From Larimichthys crocea (lineage: Eukaryota > Chordata > Actinopteri > Sciaenidae): DNA of 64,000 nt. The DNA lies in the NCBI RefSeq assembly GCF_000972845.2, contig NC_040013.1, positions 7,218,061 through 7,282,060 of the forward strand, written 5' to 3'. The position numbers were made by a program, and so were the translations under genes. Of this stretch, positions 1-9,866 are shown one piece after another. Each line of letters begins with the position of its first letter. Within the stretch, counting starts at the first letter, position 1. The notes under the pieces are model-generated. The model saw only the letters and a list, made by a program, of their open reading frames with translations. It had not been told where the DNA came from and did no database searches.

Positions 1-2296
1 TTGCTGTGGCTGTAAGTTATGACAGTGAACTAAAATGGTAAAGTTATGGGTCGAAAGGTTGCAGTAAAACTAAATAATTTAATTAAACGTGTTTTATAAG
101 ACAAATGTCATTTCTTAGGGGGACCAATCCAAGATATAAAAAGTTTAAAGTTAAATTCTTATCAAACATTTTATGTTACTTATTATTATGTTATGATATG
201 TTACTTATTCCACTATGTTTTTGCAGACATTACAGTCACATACTGCAGCTGTTTGCTGAAAGGCAGCCATTATCTTTTATCTCTGCATGTGTTGAGTCAG
301 GTTAAATAATGCCTTTTTTGCTCTGTTTAGAATTAAACACTTTTTTATTACTTTGCACAATAGCAATACTGGAAAAAAACAACTTGATACAGTATAATTA
401 CCGTCATGGAAAAAGGACAGGAAATAAATAGTGCTACCATCGCGAAGAAATGTCTGGCTGTCATTTTGATCAAGTAGGGGTGGATTAAATATTGGCTGTC
501 CTTGTTGTCAGTGTGAATTTACACCAGAATTTTAACATCTGGGACCAAAATAACTACAAAAAAGTTTTGTAACCCTGCTGCTAAAATTGGAACTATTATT
601 CTTCCCAGCTTCAACGCAACCCCGGAGCTGGAGAGGTCGCGCATGCAGAAATGAATACATAACAAGATGCCTTCCCTCTAGAAATAACCATTACTTCAGC
701 CTTTAATAAACAACAGACCCACGCAGACAATGTGTGTGTAGCAAGGCAGTAACCACAGATTTATGACTACAATGTAGACAAATAGACATGACCAGGATCT
801 TGTTAAGCAGGGCTCTGTGCACCTGTCGGATGTAATCCTAAAATAATGACTCCGGCTCATTAGCTAAGACATCCGAGTTAACCGTCTACATTTCCCACTG
901 GGAGGATCAAGACAGAAACAACAACTATACAAGGTTAAAAGTGGGAGAAAAGGTCAGTATATATCCAATTTACTTTTAAAAACTAGATACTCCGTGTTCC
1001 TGTCAGACACACCCTGACCCGACTTCTACTTCGATGATGTCTTTCACTAATGATTTTTGTTGCATCGTTGGAAAATCCCTGTGCCAGTTGCTGACCTGTG
1101 AGGCACAATTATAATATCTAAGCCGGTCAATGAGCGCATACTTTGAACGGCTCAGATAAGAGGTGAGAAAATGACCACAGAAGGCTCTCCCTCGAGTGTG
1201 TCGGACACCGTCCCACATGACCCCGCTATGTTTTGTTTTCACAGATCCATGCTGGGATTAGCAGGCCGGCTGTTTGTGCTGGCAATGGGGCAGCAATTCA
1301 CAGCTATATTTTCTGGGTGCTGTTGCTGACAACCAGGCCGAGTCCTGGTAATTATGATATAATTGAGAATGATCTAAAACCAAATGTCCAAACTCTTGAC
1401 TGTCCGAGCCAGTGTTTACAGAAAACAGCTGCTTAAATAGGCACTTAGAAGGAATTAGAATAACATTTTTTATGTCCCAGCGTGAGTGTCTCTCTGTCTG
1501 TGTGCAAGTGTGCATATATGCGTGGGTTGGCTATTTGGGCACCTACACAGACAAACTCTTTGTTTTGGAAGTGTTCGCTTAAGTCTTCGGGGGCAGACAG
1601 GAGCCAAGAACAACGTGGGAAATGGGCCCTTGCTTCATTTCTGCTTTCTCTCCGGGCTTTTCCTTCGTAGTCTCTCTGTCAGATGGACGTTCAACTGGCC
1701 TCCTAAACAGTACCTGAGGCGTGCAGAGGTTTGGAGAAACTAAGGGAACGACGCCGGGACATGAGAGAAGTCGTAATGGGAACCGAGTGGCAGCTGACAG
1801 CCGGGCCAAGCTGTCTGTCATTTCCCTTTCTTTCTCTGTCTCTCTTTCTTTCACACACATGTGTTGTCAACAGAAGACATGCACCCAAACCAGATCACTG
1901 CCCAGGTGGTCTCTATGGGTAGCCAATGATTTGCAGAACAGTAGAAGATGCTGAAATCTGAGGCAACCACACTGGCAGGAGCTGAATTCACTGTGAGGTC
2001 CAGGCCTGGGATGCTTAAGTGTTACATGACTCTCAATGCTTGTCATCTCCGTTCAGCAATTAGCTTGTTTCATATTCCAGGAAATAAAGGAGGTGAGTCA
2101 TATGAATTGAGATGTGCTGACACAATAGCAAGCACACATGTTTATCGGCATCCCCAGGAAGCCTGACGGAAAAGCTGACTAATTATAAATAGGTATTACC
2201 TAACCGAGAAGTTTCTGTGGGAACAGTAAAAGATGAAAAGTTAAAGATGACCTGAGATGAGGTGTCAATGCTGCCTTACGAAGGCCAAATGCAGTA
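1..2296. other. Upstream non-coding DNA, no gene seen
   Basis: No reading frame here has the codon bias, splice sites or domain content of a real gene. The short open frames on both strands are low-complexity or overlap one another in several frames. The stretch holds ordinary AT-rich sequence and a pyrimidine-rich patch near 1820-1860. It ends at the TA target site of the Tigger-like element. Regulatory elements of the gene starting at 9008 could lie here, but nothing in the sequence alone identifies one. Confidence 0.5.
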
Positions 2297-2761
2297 CAGT
2301 TGTCCCTCACTATAACCTTCACCTTTTGAGGTCTCGCTGTTTCGCAGATTTTTTTTAGTATAATTTTGCATGCTTTTTTTACAGTGTACTGTACAGTATA
2401 AACGCGCATTTTGTTCGGCGTCCTGATTAGCTAAGGGAGTACTGTACAAAATGCGTTCGGCTAGCCAGATTTACATAAATGTTCAATCGCTAGCAGTGTG
2501 ACTCTGCATTTACTAATACAGTATTGTACTTATTTTTGTCAAATCTGCGAAAGTTTGAACTTTGAGAGTTTAAATAAGAGAGAAATGTGAGAAAATGTAA
2601 ATGCCTGTCTGCGAAAAGTGTATAAAAGTGTGTGGTTAGGGGTTTTACGGCCTTAAAACATGTATAATCATTGTAAAAAAATAAAGCTGAGTACTTCGCG
2701 GATTTCATCTATTGCTGGTTATTTTTAGAACGTATCCCCAGCAATAAACGAGGGACCACTG
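2297..2761. mobile_element. Tigger/pogo-like non-autonomous DNA transposon (MITE)
   Basis: The left end reads CAGTTGTCCCTCACT and the right end, reverse-complemented, reads CAGTGGTCCCTCGTT: terminal inverted repeats with a few mismatches. Each end is flanked by a TA dinucleotide (2295-2296 and 2762-2763), the target duplication typical of Tc1/mariner/pogo elements. Subterminal sequence (TTCGCAGATT on the left; ACTTCGCGGATTTC on the right) is also roughly inverted. At about 465 bp with no transposase frame it must have been moved in trans. Assignment to the Tigger group is from memory of vertebrate CAGTGGTCCCTCG-type ends. The open frames inside on the minus strand are incidental. Confidence 0.75.
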
Positions 2762-3219
2762 TAACTACATATTTAAAGTGGAGCTAAGACCTAGACCTTG
2801 CTTTTAAAGTTTTTTCTATATAAAATATTATCAATGGAAACATATAATTTGTACAAAAACCTTTTAAATTGGCAGAAACTACTAAACAAGCTAGCTAACT
2901 AGACAGCTTAAGCACTAGCTTTACTGTAACTTGATTACAAATTCTTGGTCATTCTGTTGTTTGTTATCCCACGTAAAATGAGACAGTAGCCAAATTCAGA
3001 CATGATGGAGGAAAACCCCCAGCTAAAGATAACGTTAGCTAACTAACTAACGTTAGCATGGCAGGTGCTCTGCTAACTTTAAATAACATGTGTTAATATA
3101 CCCAATAATACCCATTTATTAAATAGCAGACGGACATATAGACACAGAGAGACCTTTAACTGCTATGGACTGTAAATAATAAAAAAGTACATTTTCTTGG
3201 AAAGAAAGACAGAAAGAAA

Positions 3220-3271
3220 GAAAGTTGAGACTTGACGGAAAGTTGAGACTTGAAGGAAAGTTGAGACTACA
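3220..3271 (+). repeat. 18-bp tandem repeat, about 2.9 copies
   Basis: The unit GAAAGTTGAGACTTGACG is repeated at 3220-3237, 3238-3255 (last bases AAG instead of ACG) and partly at 3256-3271. It directly follows an AAAG simple repeat at 3207-3223, which suggests replication slippage. Confidence 0.85.
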
Positions 3272-4310
3272 ATTTGATTGCGTGTGTTTCCCCCCTTACA
3301 TTCTGTGAAGATCCAAAGACAGAGCACAGCCTCTGCATTTTGCAGGTATCGTGTAGGTTTTTATGACAGTAATTTTGGGCGGTGAAGTATAAGTAAAAGG
3401 TATAACATTATGGCAGTGCAACTTTTCAGCAGTTTGCCAGTCAGCAGGAAAGCTTCAAACCTCATTCTCTTAATGTCACGGCCTCTGTGTTAGGCCTACA
3501 GCTCTATCTTTGTAGGGCAGCATAGAAAAACACCCTGCAGGAAAGGCAGAAAGTAAAAAAAAAACATGCTTTGGCACTTATTTGCCCGATCTTCATAGAT
3601 GAAACTAATCTCAGGGGATGTTTAGTCCTCTTTGCCCTAAATAACATCGTTCAACTCTGCTGCCAGCGACTAGCCTGCAGCATTTTTTTTGAAACAATAG
3701 ACGCCCTCATCTACATCATAACAGGCTCCCTTTTCTTTTGTACTAGCAGCTTCATTATTTTCTTGTGATTTTTGCAGAGCACAGAAAACCATGGATTCAT
3801 CAGATACTGTATCATAGGTTAACTTTGTCATGTAGATGACAGGAAATCCTGGATTTGTGTAGTATGATGCCTTAATCTTCTTATGTGGAACTCGATGCCA
3901 GTTATTCATTAAAAAAAAAAAAAGAGGCAAATTTATGAATATTCATTCCGCAGCATATTTGGTTTTAGCCGTAAGCTAGGATTTGTGTGTAATTAGATAC
4001 TTCCCTAAAGAAAGAAAGAAAAAATTATACCCTTGGGGTTCTCAGACAAGCTGACTGATCATTGGCAACAGTGTGAAGAGTGTTGTGCCCACTGTCTACA
4101 TTTCTGACTGGTGGTTTGTGGCATGATGCCCTCAGACAGCACGCAGTGGACATGACATGCCTGATGGAACGCGATGCCTGCAGCTGAAACAGATCTGTGC
4201 TGACAGACAGACAGGTTACTGTACCCTTAGCAAGCCTGGCATTCCCGGGACACTGTGGCCCAGCAATGGCAAGACCTTTCGTTTCCTCCAGAGTCTCAGC
4301 AGTGAACAGA

Positions 4311-4347
4311 CACACGTACAAACACACGCACACACACACACACACAG
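4311..4347. repeat. (CA)n microsatellite, interrupted
   Basis: CA dinucleotides interrupted by CGTACAAA and CG. Long Thr-His or Val-Cys runs in frames across it are artefacts of the repeat. Confidence 0.9.
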
Positions 4348-4829
4348 ATAGTGTGCCAAATTCCACAGAGCCGTGAAGGCAATCAGGGACAGATGAGAAA
4401 GGCAACCAAGTGGCGGTAAACCACATGCCTGGGGACTGAAAGCCATAACAAGGTGCCACAACTACACTTTAAAGAGTTTGTGTGCTTTATGTTATTTGCT
4501 TATTTGCTCTCTTGCCCAGGGTTACACAAGAAGATCAACAGCACTCTTAAAAACAAGCTGGAGTTAGTGTAGCTTAGTACAAAAACTGGAAACATGGAGG
4601 AACAGCTATCTGGGCTGTCGAAAAGTAACAAAATCTACCTACCAGCACCTCTAAAGCTCACTAACTGACATATTATATCATGCTTGCTTTATTTGCACAT
4701 AAACGAAAACGTAAAAGTTGCGGGTTGATGCGGAGGTTACTGGACTACTTCTTGTCTGGGTGCTATGATGTCCATGTCATGTTGTCACCGTGAGGTCACC
4801 AGGAATCCAGCAGAGATGTTGGTTGTCTA

Positions 4830-4930
4830 GCAGAAGTCTAGATGCTTTATGTTCAATTAGACTAACCGTCACCTGGCTGCAGCCTCATATTTAAAGGATG
4901 TTTTCATCTATCTCATGGTGAGAAGTTGAT
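4830..4930 (+). repeat. Degraded arm of fold-back repeat family
   Basis: The order of motifs (ATGCTTTATGTTC, then CTGGCTGCAGCCTCATATTT, then TCTCATGGTGAGAAG) follows the right arm of the better-preserved copies at 7300-7500 and 13496-13774, with considerable divergence. It is probably an old partial copy. Confidence 0.4.
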
Positions 4931-7138
4931 GTTTTACTTGCTTTAGGAGAAAAAAAACTGCATTTCAAAACCTGTTAGTTGCCTCTTTAATGCAAAAACA
5001 AGCTTCCTGGTGTCCCATGAAGGGCATTTTCTCTAGCCGGTGTCTGGCAAATTCCTGCTCTCTCTTTGAACACATGTGACAAGCAGCGCTTTGACTCTCA
5101 GGCCAAATATCACTGATCAAATGTTTGGTGTCAGCCAAAGCGAGACAACTAGGTTAGTCATATGGGGGGCACTGACCTGCTCCAAGTATGTTTAGCTAGG
5201 AAACCAACACATGTACTGTACATACTGTGGCCCTATTTTGCACTTGTAAAGTCATACTCATGTGCTTGTCTGTTCATGCATATAAACATGCAAAGTAAAA
5301 CGGTGCTGGCTGCCTCTAAGAAGGCCTCACTGAGCATCCAGCCCGTCATTGCATTCAAACAAAAGATCTCAGCTAAAAGACTGTCATTAGCTTCTTCTTC
5401 AACCTCTTATTTGTCTTCCCACACAGAAAAGTCCCTGTAAGATCTGTTGAGCAAACAACTGACAGATGCTATTTAAGCTTGTGGAGTCCCTAAAAATACA
5501 TTTGCACTCAGGGCAATGATTTTGCGACTCCGCTGATGGTAGCTTTGAGCGAGTGATCCCGCCGAACATGTCCATCAATAAGAGCAACAGCATTTGTAAC
5601 ATGAGGACGTGGCTTAGCTATGCACCGCCAGTCACAGTGAATGTAAACTATTCATGTCTTGAAGCATTATCTACTACTTTGTGGGGTGTCTGCGGTGCTC
5701 TTAGGGTGCCGGGTGTGGTCAAAGTTCAACGAGAGGCTCCCGGAGTCGTTGCTCTTTCAAAGACACTGAACTTTTTATGACGACTGGCGTGAGCAGGTCG
5801 GCTTTGAATTTCAAGAAGCTATTAAAGACGATCATTTAACCCTGAAGTGGAAAGGAAATGATTTCAACCCCCACCTTGGCCTTCAGGTAAAGATTTTTTC
5901 CCCCTCTCCTGGGGAAATAAACATTTACATTCCTGTGCTCAGTGTGTTAATAGAGATTAAGCTGAATTCAAGCCTGCGTGTCAGGCAGCAATTCAGGTAG
6001 CTCATACCATACATACCTGTACTATTGTGTTGCCCTCAAAGGGCATCTCCTTCAGGCCTTTGAGCTTGGCTGAGGACAGATGACATTTTCTAGGAACATT
6101 GTTATTAAGGTGGCCCTGGACAGCTTCAAAAGCGACAAGCAAGTCCTAATGCTCCACCACTGTGGGCTCAACTTCAAAGAACTTAATGTCTCTTACTTTG
6201 ATGAAGGCATGGGATCAAAAGGAAGAGAGTCGCCAACCCCAGTCATCAATTTAACTGTAATGCTAAATTCCTTCCTCACTGAAGTGGAAACTATTGTGGT
6301 CCTTATTGAATCAATGATAAATAAAGTTTGTTTCTAAATGCGATGGAATCACCACAAAATAGGGTTTTCTGTTACAGTTTGTTGGTACAGTTCATTTACT
6401 GTACAGTGAAACACATCAGGTCAGGCCAGCGTTTGACCTTCCTTTGGAACCTTGTCTAGGAGCTGTGCGGAGGCATTCGTGTCCAAGGATTAAATGCAGA
6501 CCTTCATTAAATCAAATGAAAAATATGGTTCTTAGAAAAACAGAGGGAACTGTTGTTGTTATTGGAGCCGGAAAGGAATGACATGGGTCTCATCAAGGTA
6601 AATCAGAAACAACAACAGATTTCAATCATACTGTATGCCAGCAAAGGCCAAGAGCGGGAACACTTCATTCCATCCAGTTGATCTCAGTTCATAAGCAGTC
6701 AGAGCTTGATTCAGATAAAACTCCTGACCCTAAATGGTACGCGGTTGGCAGCGTCGGGCGTCTGACTTGAAAGACTATTACATTTCATACTTGTGACTAA
6801 ATCTAAAGCTGTGAAAAAGTAGGCAAAATCCTCTACTGGTGCACGGCTGACAACTCATGGCTCACGTTCAAACTGAAGCATATGTGGTGCATTATGTAGG
6901 GACAGTAGCACTGAGGGGATTGTTTTCCTTCAGGATAAGTATTGAACAAAGCAACACTTGAATTAAAAGTTTAGCTCATCTTTTTGGTTGATTAATTTTG
7001 TGAGATAAGAAACTTGAAAAGCTTGAAATGAGCAATTAAAAGTCTACAATGACACGTGGCTGGATATTTTGAGGGGTTCTAATAAAGGGACTGGTTAATT
7101 TTTATTGACAGCTGTTGTAAATCAGGCTGCTGAAAGGA

Positions 7139-7500
7139 AAGGAACTGTTCAAATTAGTTGCTTTCTAGCTGAGAGTTGGATGAGTGGATCGTCGCCAGTT
7201 TCACGTCAGTATGTAGCCAGGCAGTTAGCTGGCAGCGAGTGAAAACAATTAGCTCTGTCTGAAGGTGACAAAGGTAACATGTTGATTTGTGAGTTTTAAA
7301 GGTGCTGGTGGGGAGATTTTGTTACCCCTGGACGTAGCCAGGCTACCAGTTTCCCTTTGTTTCCAGTCTTTGTGCTAAGCTAGTTTAATAAGCTGCTGGC
7401 TTCAACCATATATTTACCATACACATATGAGAGTGGTATCAATCTTCTCATCTCAATCTTACCAAGAAAGCAAATAAGTTCCCAATTCCTCAAAATCTCA
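7139..7500. repeat. Fold-back (long inverted repeat) element copy
   Basis: The left arm (about 7139-7260: TTGCTTTCTAGCTGAGAGTT through CAATTAGCT) is a diverged reverse complement of the right arm (about 7345-7500), which carries TTTCCAGTCTTTGTGCTAAG, the GAGAGTGGTATCAATCTTCT block and AAGAAAGCAAATAAG. The centre, GTGCTGGTGGGGAGATTTTG, matches the centre of the 13-kb copy (GTGCCAGTAGGTGGATTT). No coding capacity. The same family recurs at about 13260, 45222 and 48590. I know this pattern as a common dispersed repeat in percomorph fish but cannot give a database name. Confidence 0.65.
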
Positions 7501-7725
7501 GACTAAAGTTTACAGGATGGAGTGACGCCCTCTCCTTCCTAGTGTCCTTTCTGGGCTACTGTACATGGTAGACTTAGTAGGAGAGCACCTGTGGCATTCT
7601 CATTCTAACAAATATGCAACAGTTCTTATTCTCAGGTAATCATAGACTCATAAAAACGAGTATACACTAGTAAATAGTTACACATATAATATTTTAGCCA
7701 TGTTGCGTAAATAAAGCCTCTATAT

Positions 7726-8159
7726 CAGTGGTTCTTAACCTGGGTTCGATCGAACCCTAGGGGTTCGGTGAGTCGGTCTCAGGGGTTCGGTGGAGCCTCC
7801 GCCCTGGAATTTTTTATACCATTTGTTACAACATATCTTTGTGAGCAATCGTTTTCGAGGATGCTGGACATAAAAACTAAGAAAAGGAACAGACTTTGCT
7901 GTGAAAATGACATGAGGCTGGCACTTGCCAAGGTGAAGCCACGCATATCTGAACTGGTCTCTCAAAGGCAACAGCAGAAGTCACACTGAGGTAAGTTGTT
8001 GTGAGTTCATGCACTGTGTTGGTTTTGTTATTTGAACAAGGTGATGTTAATGCACGGTTCATTTTGTGCACCAGTAAAAAAAATCATATTTTATTTTTTA
8101 CTAAAGAAGGGTTCGGTGAATGAGCATATGAAACTGGTGGGGTTCGGTAAGAACCACTG
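7726..8159 (+). mobile_element. hAT-family transposon remnant with 8-bp target duplication
   Basis: Perfect 12-bp terminal inverted repeats (CAGTGGTTCTTA at 7726-7737; TAAGAACCACTG at 8148-8159) are flanked by near-identical 8-bp direct repeats (ctctatat at 7718-7725; ctctaaat at 8160-8167). An 8-bp duplication is the hAT signature. Subterminal GGGTTCGGT motifs recur at both ends. The element is about 434 bp, far shorter than an autonomous hAT, and keeps only the 3' end of the transposase, so it is an internally deleted, non-autonomous copy. One mismatch between the target duplications suggests moderate age. Confidence 0.9.
7804..7989 (+). pseudogene. hAT transposase C-terminal (dimerisation) fragment
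   Basis: The frame ending at TGA 7987-7989 encodes about 61 residues resembling the hAT C-terminal dimerisation region. It starts with a TTYLCEQSFSRMLDIKTKKR block, then RNRL, MRLALAKVKP and RISEL. In intact hAT proteins and domesticated ZBED/SCAND3-like proteins this region supports dimerisation. The BED zinc finger, the catalytic residues and most of the RNase H-like core are absent. The frame lies wholly inside the element bounded by TIRs at 7726 and 8159. It is a relic, not a functional gene. Confidence 0.8.
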
Positions 8160-8569
8160 CTCTAAATTGTACACACTGGTCCTTTTCAGTCCGGTTCTAA
8201 AAAGTTTTAAAAAGTGTAAAAACTGTGGAAATAAAGCCCACATGGAGCAATGGAGTTGTTTGTGTTGTGTATATTACAGTAAAAGGATCATGTCATTACA
8301 ATCAAATGATCACCGGTTTAAAGGTCCAGACCATGTGTTTATCTAACCCCCCAAAACAAGATTGGACATGCACAAACCTGAGCTCAAGTGGACCATAAAA
8401 ATGAGACCAAACATCAAAAGAAGTTGACTTTTCAGCATGCTGACTTGTTGATAATTCATGTTTCTGATCACTTTTTTGGCGCTGTTAATAAGTTTCAAGC
8501 CACTATAGAGTGCTATTCTTAAATCCTCCATCATCATACACACCAGAGAAATCCAGCAAGCATCACTTA
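8160..8569. other. Short non-coding gap before the promoter region
   Basis: AT-rich sequence between the hAT element and the GC-richer leader. I see no exon, RNA gene or recognisable repeat. Confidence 0.4.
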
Positions 8570-8774
8570 AACGCCGCATGTCTGTGCACCGTGCAGCCTA
8601 TCAGCGCGTAACGGCCCGGGAGTGTGTTTCTTTAAGAATGTAAGGTGGGTGAGCCCCTTTCCTGACGCACGCCTGGTATGCAAACATAAATTTAGCAGCA
8701 ACGTGTTTGGAGGAACAAAATATCTGGACGCGACCGTGAAGTGTCATGTCGTCTCCAGCACTCCTTGGCTGACT

Positions 8775-8808
<34 letters not shown>

Positions 8809-9007
8809 CTCCTTCTGTGTAAACTGGAGTCGGGAGCGCAGCGCGGAGAGGACAGCAGACCTCTTTACTCCCTGAGTGACTGTGGACAGACCGGGACAGA
8901 CGGGACAGGAGAGCTGCTGGAAGAGAGAGAGAGGGGGGGTGAAGGCAATCAACAGTTGTCTCTATACAGTTTTTTTGAAATCGGCTTGAATTGATATAGC
9001 GTGAGAG
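8570..9007 (+). promoter_or_regulatory. Probable promoter and 5' leader of the signal-peptide gene
   Basis: Local composition becomes GC-richer with several CpGs (GCGCGTAACGGCCCGGG near 8604; GGAGCGCAGCGCGGAGAG near 8835) compared with surrounding AT-rich DNA. It is interrupted by a 29-base T run at 8780-8808 and followed by purine-rich sequence (GAGAGAGAGGGGGGG near 8925). An in-frame TGA at 9002-9004 lies two codons before the ATG, so the leader does not extend the protein. No clear TATA box or single start site can be fixed from sequence. Confidence 0.45.
8780..8808 (+). repeat. T29 homopolymer
   Basis: Uninterrupted run of 29 T about 200 bp upstream of the start codon of the exon at 9008. 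Length is likely variable and sequencing error is possible. Confidence 0.9.
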
Positions 9008-9064
9008 ATGACAGGAGGCTGCTTGTGGACGACTGGGCTGCTTCTTGTCGCTGTTTGTGTGGAG
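9008..9064 (+). CDS. Exon 1: signal-peptide start of an unidentified secreted or membrane protein
   Basis: The exon reads MTGGCLWTTGLLLVAVCVE (19 residues), a short N-region followed by a hydrophobic core (LLLVAVCV), as in secretory signal peptides. It ends GTG GAG|gtaagc, a near-perfect vertebrate donor, in phase 0. The start is supported by a purine at -3 (GAGATGA) and an in-frame TGA two codons upstream. The flanking leader is GC-rich. Joined to the exon at 43643, the reading continues V-A-V-W-A|N-D-G-D, where V at -3 and A at -1 give a good signal-peptidase site after residue 24. That two distant exons complete one signal peptide is the main argument for the gene model. The family is not recognised. 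Confidence is in a real coding exon, not in a function. Confidence 0.65.
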
Positions 9065-9829
9065 GTAAGCTGCAGTGTGGTTTCTCCAAATGAGCACAGT
9101 TTGATCCAGTCATTGAGCTTTTTTCAAAAGGATGGCGCGTCACTGCACTTGGAGACAGTTTGTGCCATTTCACCTAAATAAACTGTGATTCAACTTATCA
9201 ATAAAGAAAGGAGACAAACTTTCAACTTTACAGTTAAAAATGTTGTAACCCAGTGGGGACCCAAGTGCTTTGGGTGTCATCATTATTCATAATAATTATT
9301 ACAGGATTGCTCCAATCCAACAAACGTATACAGGAATGATTATTGGTAATGATTTGCGCACAAACATGGCACCTAACTTGTCTGTCTTACCAGAAAAATA
9401 ACTGAAATCATCATGAAAGATAATAGAAAATATCATTTTTAATTTGGGGATGTGATTTGGTCCTCCTCTTCCTCCAGTGATGCTGAAGCAGGTCCGAGGC
9501 TGCTGCTCAGATGAGACGTGAGGATCAGTCTGAAATGATAAAATGTCATCACCAAGCAAAGATAATAAACATGAAGCTGAGAGAACAGAATAGACTGAAA
9601 TACAACGTGTGATGAAACTTTCTGTGTAAATGAAGTCTGCTATGTAATTTAGTATACGACTTCTAAAGTTGAGTCACAGCTTGTCTTTACTTTGCAATGT
9701 CAAATCTGAAATTTAATAGAGAGCACGGGTCATCCTCTGAAAGGTCAAAGCTTATCAGTCATGCGTTGTAGAAACTCCTAAAATCAGTGCGCTCTGTTTA
9801 CTCTAATCACTACTGGAATACTTTTATCT

Positions 9830-9830
<1 letters not shown>

Positions 9831-9864
<34 letters not shown>
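9831..9864. repeat. (CA)17 microsatellite
   Basis: Seventeen uninterrupted CA units in intron 1. Confidence 0.95.

Positions 9865-9866
<2 letters not shown>

Larger units (their letters stand above)
2764..7138. other. Non-coding stretch with minor repeats, no gene seen
   Basis: No supported exon. The stretch holds an AAAG run with a short 18-mer tandem array (3207-3271), a poly-A tract near 3910, a CA-rich microsatellite (4311-4347) and a degraded arm of the fold-back repeat near 4830-4930. Reading frames such as the one at 6080-6337 lack splice context and recognisable domains. Confidence 0.45.

Noticed and set aside
7741..7756. Palindrome GGGTTCGATCGAACCC resembling a tRNA T-loop (GGTTCGA)
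   Set aside because: No acceptor, D or anticodon stems can be placed around it. It belongs to the subterminal repeats of the hAT element.
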